Positions 8,313 through 16,267 are shown, numbered from the stretch's first letter. The stretch: DNA of 26,618 bases from Candidatus Abyssobacteria bacterium SURF_5 (GCA_003598085.1 QZKU01000009.1:1-26618); one strand, 5' to 3'. Notes: generated by a model not told the origin, from the letters alone. A program made the numbers and translations.

Positions 8313-9683
8313 ATGAGAACGAAGAAAGAGCTGCAGCAACTGGATGAAAAATACCTGTTCCACCCCGTCGTCCAACTCAAAGAGCATCAACAAAAGGGCG
8401 CCCGCATCATTGTCGAAGGCGATGGCACTCGCATCAAGGACATTGACGGCAGGGAATACATTGACGCTTTTTCCAGTCTGTGGAATGTTATAATCGGACA
8501 CGGTCAGAAGCAGGTGCAGAAGGCGATTACCGAGCAGCTGGGCAAGCTCGAGTATTATTCGCCCTTCTTCGGGTTCGCCTCTCCTCCGGCCATCGAGTTA
8601 GCCGCAAAGGTCGTAAGCCTGATGCCGAAGGAGTGGAACATGGGGCACGTCATGTTCACCTGCGGCGGCTCCGAGACCAACGACACAAATATGAAATTTG
8701 CCCGCATGTACTGGGCGTGCAAGGGCAAGGACAGCAAGAAGAAAATCATTTCGCGCAACTACGCCTATCATGGGGTCACTTTCGGCGCATTGACGGCAAC
8801 GGGCATCGAATTCTTTAAAACGAATTTCGATCCGCTGCCCCCGGGATTCCTGCACATCATGGCGCCATATTGTTACCGATGCGAACTCGGCCTCACCTAT
8901 CCCGAATGCGGCATCGGGTGCGCCAAACAGCTCGAGGAAGCGATTCTTCGGGAAGGCCCGGATACCATTGCCGCTTTTATCGCCGAGCCGGTAATGGGAA
9001 CCGGCGGCGTCATCATCCCTCCCAAAGAGTACTGGCCGATGATCCGCGGCATCTGCGACAAGTATGAAGTGCTTATTCTGGCCGACGAGGTGATCACCGG
9101 CTTCGGCCGCACCGGCAAGATGTTCGGGTGCATGAACTGGGATCTGCGGCCCGACCTGATCTCCGTGGCGAAAGGAATAACCAGCGGATATTTTCCAACG
9201 GGCGGCGCCATCGCCAGCAATGAGATATTTGATACAATTCGAGATAATATCCCGAGCTTCCTCCCGTTCCTGCATGGGTTCACGTACAATAATCACCCGG
9301 TCGGTTGTGCGGCGGGACTGGCGAATATCAAAATCATAGAAGATGAGAAGCTTGTCGAGAACGCGGCTACAGTCGGCGCATACATGCACGATCGTCTCAA
9401 GGGACTGTACGATCTCAAATCAGTCGGTGACATCAGGGCCATTGGGCTGATGGCGGCCGTTGAATTGGTGAAAGACAAGCAAACCAAAGAGCCGATAGGC
9501 GAGCTTCCCATGGAGGGAACTCATCGGGTCGAAGAACTGATGTGGGAGAAAGGCATTTATGCGCGCGCAATGATGGAAAATGTGGCCGTCGCGCCCCCGC
9601 TCACAGTGACCAAGAAGGAGATAGACCTCATTGTCGACGCTCTCGAATCATCAATCGTGAAAATGGAAAAAGAGATGCTGTAA
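8313..9683 (+). CDS. Class III PLP-dependent aminotransferase (omega-amino acid:pyruvate type)
   Basis: Transfers an amino group from an omega-amino acid or amine to an oxo-acid using pyridoxal phosphate. The 456-residue protein shows the class III features: GGSETNDTNMKFAR, ADEVITGFGRTGK (Asp258 contacting the cofactor ring) and the PLP lysine Lys287 in SVAKGITSGY. Residues 187-203 hold four cysteines, C-x2-C-x8-C-x3-C (CYRCELGLTYPECGIGC). This insertion is seen in a subset of the family, including taurine:pyruvate-like enzymes, and may bind a metal. ATG 8313 is chosen over longer in-frame starts (TTG 8223, ATG 8292) because AGGAGG sits 6 bases before it. It follows the TetR-family gene without an obvious promoter of its own, so co-transcription is probable. 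The substrate is undetermined. Confidence 0.9.
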   Translation: MRTKKELQQLDEKYLFHPVVQLKEHQQKGARIIVEGDGTRIKDIDGREYIDAFSSLWNVIIGHGQKQVQKAITEQLGKLEYYSPFFGFASPPAIELAAKVVSLMPKEWNMGHVMFTCGGSETNDTNMKFARMYWACKGKDSKKKIISRNYAYHGVTFGALTATGIEFFKTNFDPLPPGFLHIMAPYCYRCELGLTYPECGIGCAKQLEEAILREGPDTIAAFIAEPVMGTGGVIIPPKEYWPMIRGICDKYEVLILADEVITGFGRTGKMFGCMNWDLRPDLISVAKGITSGYFPTGGAIASNEIFDTIRDNIPSFLPFLHGFTYNNHPVGCAAGLANIKIIEDEKLVENAATVGAYMHDRLKGLYDLKSVGDIRAIGLMAAVELVKDKQTKEPIGELPMEGTHRVEELMWEKGIYARAMMENVAVAPPLTVTKKEIDLIVDALESSIVKMEKEML

Positions 9684-9691
9684 AGCAGGAT

Positions 9692-9727
9692 GACAAAGAA
9701 GGGCGGCCGTTGCCGCCCTTCTTTGTC
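9692..9727. terminator. Strong two-way terminator hairpin
   Basis: A 16-bp perfect stem (9692-9707 with 9712-9727, arms starting GACAAAGAAGG) and a CGTT loop lie between the convergent aminotransferase and response-regulator genes. The descending arm contains CTTCTTTG, and AAAA follows, so there are T-rich parts for both directions. Confidence 0.8.
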
Positions 9728-9752
9728 AAAATGTCGCGAATCTCAAAAAATA

Positions 9753-10151
9753 TCAGGAATCCAGTGAAGGTTGCGTTTTCTGTTCAAGGCTCTTGACGAG
9801 ATCCAGCAACTCCCGATGCCCAAATGGTTTGCTCAAAAGAGCGTCAGGAAAAAAATCTGAGCCCTCTCCCGGATAGGCGGTAATCATTCCCACAAGCACT
9901 TTCGGATATTCCTCTTTAATCCGTTCTAGGAGCTCTATCCCGTCCATTCCGGGCATCCGCCTGTCGGTCAACACTATACCGACCGCTGTCTCGGCAAGTA
10001 TCTCAATCGCCTCCTCACCGCTCGCGGCCAGCGAAACAAGATAGCCTGACGAAATAAGCGCGCGTGCTATTTGTCTGCGTTGGACTGAATCATCCTCGAC
10101 AACGAGTATTACCTGATCGGCCACCGGCATGTCCTTTGCACTTTTTACCAT
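9753..10151 (-). CDS. Single-domain response regulator (REC only)
   Basis: A 132-residue CheY-like receiver with no output domain. All phosphorylation residues are present: the acidic pair in VVEDD (Glu19-Asp21), phospho-acceptor Asp63 in VLTDRRMPGMDG, Thr91 in MITAYPG and Lys108 in LLSKPFG. Such proteins relay phosphoryl groups or act by protein contact. No histidine kinase is in the window, so it is an orphan here. ATG 10151 is used. An in-frame ATG at 10130 (MPVADQVILVVEDD), with AAAGGA only 1-2 bases away, and a TTG at 10172 are alternatives. It converges with the aminotransferase gene across a strong hairpin. Confidence 0.9.
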   Translation of the reverse strand: MVKSAKDMPVADQVILVVEDDSVQRRQIARALISSGYLVSLAASGEEAIEILAETAVGIVLTDRRMPGMDGIELLERIKEEYPKVLVGMITAYPGEGSDFFPDALLSKPFGHRELLDLVKSLEQKTQPSLDS

Positions 10152-10378
10152 TCTTACCCAAACTTGCCCCAAAAAATGGATTTACGCAAGCTCTTTTGCT
10201 AATGATAAGGAAGGCAGCACAATTATTAACCGATGCAACCTGCATATGGGAGTTCAGCAAAAGCAAAGAGAAACAGGATTTTTGAAGAAGAAGATATCTT
10301 CGCCTATCCGAGCGGCATGAAGAAACAGTGCGTCACTACGAAAGAGCAACGAGTCGCTTTCCCAGTCGGTTATCCGCT

Positions 10379-11467
10379 TCAGAAAACCAATTTCTTCTTC
10401 TTGACCGGAGCGGGGGCGGCTTCCGGCGATGGGGCTGTAGGCGCGCTTAATTCGGGAGGAGCCAGCGAGATTGTCTGCTGACTGCCGGTCTTCATGTAAG
10501 TGATAACGACGGCCTTCAGGTCAAAATCGATTGCAGAGACCTTGAAGTCGCCTTCATTCAGGAATACCTCTCCTTCTTTCACCATGAACTTTTCACGGCT
10601 GGCCGGGAGTTCGATGCTCGCAATGGTCATTCCCTTGATCTTGGTAAGACCGCTCAGGCGCAATTCGGGCTTCGCAAGCTCATCTCGCGCGCGCTGGACA
10701 ATCTCCTTCGCTTCGGCGCTGGCAGGATCCACCTTCAGAACTTCTTCAGCTTTTGAGAGGGCTGACTCGTAAATCCCCTCGCTGTAAAACTTTCTGGCCA
10801 TTGTTAAGTTCTCTTCTTTATTCCGCGTTAGTATCTGTGCCAGCGCCTCCCGCAGAAAATCGGCGGCCTCTTTGTTCTGAGGATCAATGGCGAGAATGTC
10901 CTGCGCGAGATCCCGCAGCTTCTCAAAGTTCCCCTGATCAATCAGCTCCTGCGCCGTTACCACAAGATTCGAGATCCTTACCTGCACTTGCTCCTTCGCT
11001 TTACTCTCGACGTCCTTGGCGGGTGCAAATTGAGGATCAAGCCGCAACGCCTCTTGCGCATGTCTGAGCGCTACCATAGGATTGTTTTCCTGCAGTGCCT
11101 GCTGGGCGCTGGCCAGCTCGAGATGCTTTTTCGCTTCATCCAGCAAGGTCTTCGCCTTCTCTTCCTGGGGATCCAGATCGAGCAGCGTCTCTAATGTCGT
11201 CGCAGCGTCCTTGTAATTCTTCGCTTCGAACTGCGTCTCGCTTTCCTTGTACAGATGAGATTTGATCTTGCTCATCATCCGCAGAGCCAAAAAATTGCGG
11301 GGACTCTTCCGGAGGATGGTCTTTGTATTGTTGATGGCTACTTTTGAATTACCCTGCTTCAAAGCATCCCTTGCCTGTTTCAGCATTGCGCGGTCTTGCG
11401 CACTGCCACAGCCAAGCATCGTAAAACCAACAAGGAGATAAATGACGATAAATTTGCGCACTACCAC
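10379..11467 (-). CDS. TPR-repeat lipoprotein with PilP/GspC-like C-terminal domain
   Basis: A 362-residue exported lipoprotein. A hydrophobic leader ends in the lipobox TMLGC (Cys20). About seven helical tetratricopeptide-type repeats follow (for example NYKDAATTLETLLDLDP, GIYESALSKAEEVLKVDP). Residues ~270-330 carry a beta-rich segment (FMVKEGEVFLNEGDFKVSAIDFDLKAVVITY) that resembles the periplasmic domain of pilus/secretion proteins PilP and GspC. The tail is Ala/Pro-rich and ends in KKKKLVF. The start GTG 11467 overlaps the stop of the upstream dehydratase-like gene (TAG 11463-11461). A second GTG at 11461 overlaps that stop by one base. GGAAAGGA precedes both. A scaffold role at the outer or inner membrane is likely (inference). 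Confidence 0.8.
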   Translation of the reverse strand: MVVRKFIVIYLLVGFTMLGCGSAQDRAMLKQARDALKQGNSKVAINNTKTILRKSPRNFLALRMMSKIKSHLYKESETQFEAKNYKDAATTLETLLDLDPQEEKAKTLLDEAKKHLELASAQQALQENNPMVALRHAQEALRLDPQFAPAKDVESKAKEQVQVRISNLVVTAQELIDQGNFEKLRDLAQDILAIDPQNKEAADFLREALAQILTRNKEENLTMARKFYSEGIYESALSKAEEVLKVDPASAEAKEIVQRARDELAKPELRLSGLTKIKGMTIASIELPASREKFMVKEGEVFLNEGDFKVSAIDFDLKAVVITYMKTGSQQTISLAPPELSAPTAPSPEAAPAPVKKKKLVF

Positions 11468-12522
11468 GATGAAAGGTCCTTTCCGGGAGCATTTGCCGGC
11501 ATACGTCCTGCGCCCGCGTATCCGGTCGACTCCTCCGCATTTTTCCGGAGCATCTCGATAAAAGCGGTGATGCGTAATTTTGTTCGGCCATCAAGAGACC
11601 CGGGCTGGTCCCCCTCGAGCGAGAGAATGGGCAGAGGAAGCTTCTTTCTGAAGATAAGATCTTCTATCTGCCGATAGCAAAAACTCTGAGTATAATGAAT
11701 TATGCCATTCACTCTCCGCTGGGCGAGCGCCTGGAGAATATCCTCCAGCCGCGCAAATACTCCGTAGGGATATGTATAGAGCAGGTATTGCCGGACGATG
11801 TCAGCCGTCTTGAATGGCATTGAGAATTGGCGCTGGACTTCGTTGTATACCACCCGCGCCCCTTGTGATTCAATGAAAGAATGAAGATCGTTCCAAATTG
11901 GAGGGACGCCTATATATGCGATCCGCACATCGGTTGGAGACGGTTGTCTGAGGCGCGCCCGCTCCAGAAGCGCACCGGCCTCCTGCTCGAAACGCACCAC
12001 ATCGCCGCCGAAATCGCTGCTCGAAAGAAGTATGCAATGGTTTTCCTCGCCCGATATCAGCCCCTCTTCCCACGTCAGCCGATCAACTTCCACCAGCTTT
12101 TCCCGCACTGGCTTGAGGCGTTCCACCCACTCGCGCGCCTCTTCCGTACGGGTCCCCAGCCGGCTGGCCAGTTTATCGACCTGGAGCCGTAACAGGTCGG
12201 CATCCCGCGAGAAAGGGTATTCAAAGGGAATAACCGGTGTGCCGTGTACTATCAGCGTCTCGATCAGCGCCAACGTACAACTGCAATCCCCTTGGGTCAA
12301 CGCGATAACCGCGTCTACGCAACGGGTGCGTATCACCAGCCCAAATATTCCTTTTATCCAGCCACAGATATTGCGCGGATAGCCGGCATCCTCCGCGTAT
12401 CGAATGAATCGTGAGGGTTCTGGATCGCTAATAAACACGTTGTTCAGATCGACCGGCACATCGCCGGCAGCAAGAATCACCTCGACCGGAACCGTGCTTG
12501 TTATACCTATTCTTTGTCTCAC
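11461..12522 (-). CDS. 2-hydroxyacyl-CoA dehydratase D-component-like protein (HgdB/BcrC/FldB family)
   Basis: A 353-residue protein with the N-terminal GITSTVPVEVILAAGDVPVDLNN block typical of this Fe-S family. The family includes dehydratase subunits and benzoyl-CoA reductase subunits, which bind a [4Fe-4S] cluster and are energised by an ATP-dependent activator. Candidate ligands are Cys53 (CGWIKG), Cys80/Cys82 (GDCSC) and Cys282 (SFCYRQ). Known enzymes need two such subunits and an activase; neither partner is in the window, so the reaction is unassigned. The start is GTG 12522, with AAGGG upstream buried in a small hairpin. It has its own promoter (12572-12600) and overlaps the downstream TPR lipoprotein gene, which implies coupled translation. 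Confidence 0.85.
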   Translation of the reverse strand: MRQRIGITSTVPVEVILAAGDVPVDLNNVFISDPEPSRFIRYAEDAGYPRNICGWIKGIFGLVIRTRCVDAVIALTQGDCSCTLALIETLIVHGTPVIPFEYPFSRDADLLRLQVDKLASRLGTRTEEAREWVERLKPVREKLVEVDRLTWEEGLISGEENHCILLSSSDFGGDVVRFEQEAGALLERARLRQPSPTDVRIAYIGVPPIWNDLHSFIESQGARVVYNEVQRQFSMPFKTADIVRQYLLYTYPYGVFARLEDILQALAQRRVNGIIHYTQSFCYRQIEDLIFRKKLPLPILSLEGDQPGSLDGRTKLRITAFIEMLRKNAEESTGYAGAGRMPANAPGKDLSSW

Positions 12523-12523
12523 A

Positions 12524-12538
12524 AGGGAATTGCCCTTA
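12524..12538 (-). promoter_or_regulatory. Small hairpin over the ribosome binding site of the dehydratase-like gene
   Basis: On the minus strand AAGGG and CCCTT form 5-bp arms around CAATT, ending one base before GTG 12522. The only Shine-Dalgarno-like sequence close to the start (AAGGG) is within the stem. It could limit translation, but the stem is short. Confidence 0.3.
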
Positions 12539-12571
12539 TTTCTAACGTACCCTAACTCCTTATTTTACATA

Positions 12572-12600
12572 ACTATACCACATTGCCGGTTGCTTTTCAA
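12572..12600 (-). promoter_or_regulatory. Sigma-70 type promoter for the dehydratase-like/TPR operon
   Basis: On the minus strand TTGAAA (12600-12595) and TATAGT (12577-12572) each match 5 of 6 consensus bases with a 17-base spacer. A 7-bp inverted repeat, GTTGCTT-GAA-AAGCAAC, spans the -35 box and could also help end thiolase transcripts. The operon can thus be expressed apart from the thiolase upstream. Confidence 0.6.
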
Positions 12601-12633
12601 GCAACGGAGCCGCTTTCCGAACGGTCCCAAACC

Positions 12634-13848
12634 CTATATTTTCTCGAATGCCGTTGCGACGCCTTGTCCAATGCCGCAGCACATTGTCGCCAGTCCCCAC
12701 TGAACATTGCGGCGGTTCATCTCGTGAACCAGCGTGGCGGTGAAACGCGCGCCCGTTGCACCCGTTGGATGGCCGAGGGCAACAGCCCCGCCGTTGACGT
12801 TGAGCTTGTCCATATCCATCTTCAACTCGCGCGCGCAGTGAAGCGCCTGACAGGCGAACGCCTCATTAAGCTCATAAATGTCGAAGTCGTCAATGGCCAT
12901 TCCCTGCCGCTTGAGCATCTTTCGCGTGGACGGGATGGGGCCAATCCCCATAATCTCCGGCGGTACGCCCGCTTCACCATGATGCCTCACCGCCGCCAGA
13001 GGCTTGTATCCAAGCGCCTTCGCTTTTTCGAGCGACATCAATAATACCGCCGCTGCGCCGTCATTCGTCGGGCATGAGTTGCCGGCGGTGATTACCCCGC
13101 TCTCTTTAAATGCAGGTTTGAGACCGGCCAACGCTTCCATGGTTGTGCCGGGACGCGGGCACTGATCTTTGTCTATGACAAGCGAAGTTCCATCCTCATA
13201 TTCTATGACTACAGGCACCAATTCGCGGTCGAACTTCTTTTCCTCGATCGCCTTTTTCGCTTTTGCCTGGCTCCAACATGCAAATTCATCCATCTCGGCC
13301 CGGCTGATGCCGAATCTGGCGGCCAGATTTTCCGCTGTCAGACCCATCGAGAACGATGAAGGATCTATCAAATCCGGAAGACGTATCGCCTTGTGCAGTT
13401 TCCCCTGTGCGTTTGGAACCGAGGGCGTCGCGTAAAAATACTGCCGGTACTCACGCGCCATTTTCTGGTCCTCCGCACTCCACGGCCCAAGGCGGCCCAT
13501 CGTTTCCAGCCCCACCACCAGAATACAGTCTCCGTTGCCCGCTTTAATCGCATTGGCCGCAGAATTCAGCGCCGACAGACTCGAGCCGCACTGGCGGTTC
13601 ATCGTCAAACCGGAAAGCTCGACCGGCAGACCGCAATAGAACACCAGCGAGCGAGCGGCATCGATAGGGCCGGCTATCGTTCCACAGTAGATATCATCGA
13701 TTTCCAGCGGGTCGATCTGCGTCCTCTTCAGAAGAGCCTTTACCACCTGCGTGGCTATTTCCAGTCCGGTCAACTCGCGAAGGATGCCACGCTCTCCGGA
13801 CCGACCTATCGGAGATCGCAAAGCTTCCACAACTACTACATCTCTCAT
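12634..13848 (-). CDS. Thiolase (acetyl-CoA acyltransferase)
   Basis: Condenses or cleaves acyl-CoA with CoA in beta-oxidation or acetoacetyl-CoA metabolism. The 404-residue protein has the full catalytic set: Cys87 in MNRQCGSS for the acyl-enzyme, NEAFA, His360 in GGAVALGHPTGATGAR and the second cysteine at about 390 in MCCGIGQG. ATG 13848 (MRDVVVVEALRSPIG) is preferred because GGAGG lies 5 bases before it; the longer frame up to 13914 lacks support. A promoter lies at 13917-13945. Two other acyl-CoA-type proteins in the window (the dehydratase-like subunit and enoyl-CoA hydratase) fit a shared fatty- or amino-acid degradation theme, but they are not in one operon. Chain-length preference cannot be read. 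Confidence 0.95.
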   Translation of the reverse strand: MRDVVVVEALRSPIGRSGERGILRELTGLEIATQVVKALLKRTQIDPLEIDDIYCGTIAGPIDAARSLVFYCGLPVELSGLTMNRQCGSSLSALNSAANAIKAGNGDCILVVGLETMGRLGPWSAEDQKMAREYRQYFYATPSVPNAQGKLHKAIRLPDLIDPSSFSMGLTAENLAARFGISRAEMDEFACWSQAKAKKAIEEKKFDRELVPVVIEYEDGTSLVIDKDQCPRPGTTMEALAGLKPAFKESGVITAGNSCPTNDGAAAVLLMSLEKAKALGYKPLAAVRHHGEAGVPPEIMGIGPIPSTRKMLKRQGMAIDDFDIYELNEAFACQALHCARELKMDMDKLNVNGGAVALGHPTGATGARFTATLVHEMNRRNVQWGLATMCCGIGQGVATAFEKI

Positions 13849-13916
13849 CTCATCCTCCATTTGCTTATCTGTCCTCGAATGCGGGGGGCTTGCCGGGGGG
13901 TACTCCGGCAGCATGT

Positions 13917-13945
13917 ATTGTAGCAGATACCATATGCAGGTTCAA
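13917..13945 (-). promoter_or_regulatory. Sigma-70 type promoter for the thiolase gene
   Basis: On the minus strand TTGAAC (13945-13940, 4 of 6) and TACAAT (13922-13917, 5 of 6) are 17 bases apart. The leader to ATG 13848 is about 60 bases. Confidence 0.55.
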
Positions 13946-14023
13946 TGGAAATTGTGCCGGCTTGATCCCGTGCGGAACGCGAAGACAAGGAGCCGAACCA
14001 ACTTTACCCGATGACAGCAAAAC

Positions 14024-14611
14024 TTATAGTTTTCGCAGCCGAATAATGGCCACGGCGCCTATTGCACCGATAAGATCGGCGACAAGATCAAGCGCCGTAT
14101 TTCTGTAGCCGCCAACGCCGGTTTCCGGTACAAGCACAGTCGCAAGAAACTCAATGATTTCATTTAAAGCGCCGACTCCCAACCCGGCCATTACGACCAC
14201 AATGGGGAGAGCTATCCTGCTATTGTGTCCCTTCCTCAGGAGCGGTTTCAAGAGGTGATACATAACCAGAGTCGCCACGCCAAACCCGACAATGTGGACG
14301 AACTGATCGTACCGAAAGATGCTGTACGAGTCGGATATAGGAATGAGGATGACCTCGTACAGCTTTATCCCCCGGATGTACAAGCCGCCGCCGGACATGT
14401 GCAGAAGCGCCCATCCGGTCAGCCCCCACAGAATTGAATTCGGGTAATCGATACGTCGATTCGTTGAAAGAATCACAATCAGAAAAAATACGATTACACC
14501 AATATAAAGAAGAAACTCGTAGTTTTTTCTCGACATGAACAACACGCCAAACCCGATCAGCGCCACTCCGTTTAACAGCAGTATCGGTACCTGTCTTTTT
14601 TTCAGAAGCAT
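14024..14611 (-). CDS. Integral membrane protein, possibly DUF2238/YjdF-like
   Basis: A 195-residue protein with about six membrane segments. Conserved-looking polar motifs lie at the ends of helices: YDQFVHIVGFG at about 103-113, LNEIIEFLATV in the fifth region and GVGGYRNTALDLVADLIGA near the C-terminus. The His/Asp/Glu pattern, and an acidic helix followed by an NTALD-type segment, resemble the DUF2238 (YjdF) membrane family. I regard that as tentative. It starts 25 bases after the stop of the Cys/His-rich protein, so it is the third gene of the operon. GGGGAAAAAG serves as a weak ribosome binding site. No substrate is known. Confidence 0.65.
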   Translation of the reverse strand: MLLKKRQVPILLLNGVALIGFGVLFMSRKNYEFLLYIGVIVFFLIVILSTNRRIDYPNSILWGLTGWALLHMSGGGLYIRGIKLYEVILIPISDSYSIFRYDQFVHIVGFGVATLVMYHLLKPLLRKGHNSRIALPIVVVMAGLGVGALNEIIEFLATVLVPETGVGGYRNTALDLVADLIGAIGAVAIIRLRKL

Positions 14612-14636
14612 GCTTTTTCCCCTTACGCCCGAGCTC

Positions 14637-14990
14637 TCACAGAAATTCCACCTGCGCGATGCCGTACTTTGCTCGCAACAGTCGGGACAGCTCCATCTGC
14701 TCCCCTTTATCGCTGATGGGCTCGAGAATCGAAAAGTGGTGTTGCTCTATTATGCCGGCATGCCAGCACGTGATATACCCCATGACGCCGATCGAGCGCA
14801 AGCCTGCGCTCTCGCCGCAGCAACTGGTAATGCGCTCGGTGTCGCGGACGATGCAGAGGACTTCGCGGTCGCGAAACTGAATTCGTTCCTCGGCGGAAAT
14901 CCAGTAGGAGGACGCTCCGATTTCCATCGGAACATGCAATGGAAAATGAATGTATTTTTTCGTTCTTTTGGCGCGCACCCGCTCGTTCAT
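14637..14990 (-). CDS. Unrecognised Cys/His-rich small protein
   Basis: A 117-residue soluble protein that I cannot assign to a family. It has a basic N-terminus, then a compact core (FPLHVPMEIG, SYWISAEERIQFRDREVLCIV). Next comes SCCGESAGLRSIGVMGYI with Cys57-Cys58, Cys75 and the nearby His77, His84 and His85, and it ends in QVEFL. Cys46 is also present. The regular beta/helix texture and the ordered cysteines suggest a real conserved protein, perhaps metal-binding or redox-active (inference). Its ATG overlaps the stop of the upstream CsgG-like gene by four bases (ATGA), so translation is coupled. The membrane-protein gene follows 25 bases later. Confidence 0.65.
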   Translation of the reverse strand: MNERVRAKRTKKYIHFPLHVPMEIGASSYWISAEERIQFRDREVLCIVRDTERITSCCGESAGLRSIGVMGYITCWHAGIIEQHHFSILEPISDKGEQMELSRLLRAKYGIAQVEFL

Positions 14991-16150
14991 CTTTGATAGA
15001 GCGCCCTCAAGATCCGGTCGAGCAGGTCGCCCAGCTTGTCCGGCGATTCTCCTCTGACCGGCCTTGCCTCGGTTCTTTCGACGGCCCCGTCGGAAGACAC
15101 TGTTTCATCGCCGGAAGAGGAGGCTTCTATTGGTTTTTCCGGGTTCCCTACCATCTTGTATGTGCTGAATAATATTGCCGCACTTGAAGTGTCAACTACC
15201 CGAAGATTTACGGCTCCTTTTCCATCCACATCGGTGACGGTCCCGAAGACAATGGCGTCGGCGCCTTCAATCCCTTTCACTTTCTCTGCAATTGAAGAGT
15301 CAAGAGCGGGGCCGGTCGCATCGGCCTCAAGCGTTCCTATCTTTGCCGGCCGCTTCTGAGCATCGGCTGAAAGCCTGTCTGACAGCGGCGTAAGCAGTGC
15401 ATTCTGTATTGCCAATTCACGCAGCACCTTTCCGAGATGCCTGCGCTCGATCACACGCAGATTCGAGTCCTCACTGAATTTGCCGATAAGTTTTTCCGAT
15501 AGCAGCATCCCGTAGGGGCTTTCCTGCCCGTCGTCCGTCATAACGCCCGCTATCGCCAGAACAGGAGAACGGGGCATGTAAATCCCCGTATCGCCTTCCT
15601 GAAAACGATCAGCGCTCACATCTACGGGTACGGCCTTCGCAAATTCCTCCTCCACTATGATAATCTGAACAACTCCGATAAAATCCTTCTCCTTTCCGAG
15701 CAAAGAACCGGTTCCGGGATCAAGCACCTTTTCTCCTTCACGATATATGCTTAGTTCGATACCGGGCCGCGCGCCCCCCTCAGCACCTAAATTCAGGTAC
15801 ACTGATTCCGGCCTCACCTTGACCACCCGAAACTCTTTCTCATTGCCGATCAAACCCGCTACACAATGCGTGAAACCGTTAACAAGTTCTTCGGTTGTAA
15901 CCTGCTTCGGGGGGCGTATATCATACTCAATCTTATCGATAAGCTCCCGCCTCAGCTCGATTCGCCCTCCATTCTCAGGCCTCATCACGACTCGCTGCTC
16001 GTCCTCGCTGATTACGTCGCCCGCCATTTCGAAGCTGCTGTCTTTGAATTTGATCACATCCAGATTGCTGCTGCAGGAAGGTGAGACTGCCGCAGCCGCC
16101 GGCTCCGCCGTAAAAGAAAACACCAGTATCATCGCCAAAATGAATCGCAT
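14987..16150 (-). CDS. Exported CsgG/LpoB-like protein
   Basis: A 387-residue secreted protein. The signal peptide is MRFILAMILVFSFTAEPAAAA, cut near residue 21. A beta-rich first half follows (DVISEDEQRVVMRPENGGRIELRR read in pieces, then a FlgT-like segment with GARPGIELSIYREG). Residues ~190-345 resemble the CsgG/FlgO-type domain: PVLAIAGVMTDDG, then LSEKLIGKFSEDSNLRVIERRHLGKVLRE, and later GADAIVFGTVTDVDGKGAVNLRVVDTSSA. Such proteins act in the envelope in secretion or surface-structure assembly. ATG 16150 is chosen because the signal peptide begins there and GGAGGA precedes it; the frame extends to 16204 without support. It is the first gene of a three-gene operon. Confidence 0.75.
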   Translation of the reverse strand: MRFILAMILVFSFTAEPAAAAVSPSCSSNLDVIKFKDSSFEMAGDVISEDEQRVVMRPENGGRIELRRELIDKIEYDIRPPKQVTTEELVNGFTHCVAGLIGNEKEFRVVKVRPESVYLNLGAEGGARPGIELSIYREGEKVLDPGTGSLLGKEKDFIGVVQIIIVEEEFAKAVPVDVSADRFQEGDTGIYMPRSPVLAIAGVMTDDGQESPYGMLLSEKLIGKFSEDSNLRVIERRHLGKVLRELAIQNALLTPLSDRLSADAQKRPAKIGTLEADATGPALDSSIAEKVKGIEGADAIVFGTVTDVDGKGAVNLRVVDTSSAAILFSTYKMVGNPEKPIEASSSGDETVSSDGAVERTEARPVRGESPDKLGDLLDRILRALYQR

Positions 16151-16267
16151 CGTATGTTCCTCCTTCTGTGTCCGATCTGCCGGAGAATGCTTCCAGAGAG
16201 ACAATGAAGCGTGTCCTTCTTGTCAATCTAACAGAAAGAGCACCCGCACTCTAATGTGCGTCATGGA

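Noticed and set aside
16221-16226. Promoter for the CsgG-like operon
   Set aside because: A perfect minus-strand TTGACA exists, but nothing 16-18 bases downstream resembles a -10 box.
16245-16260. Terminator after the TerB-like gene
   Set aside because: CGCAC-TCTAAT-GTGCG is only 5 bp and is not followed by a real T-run on the minus strand.
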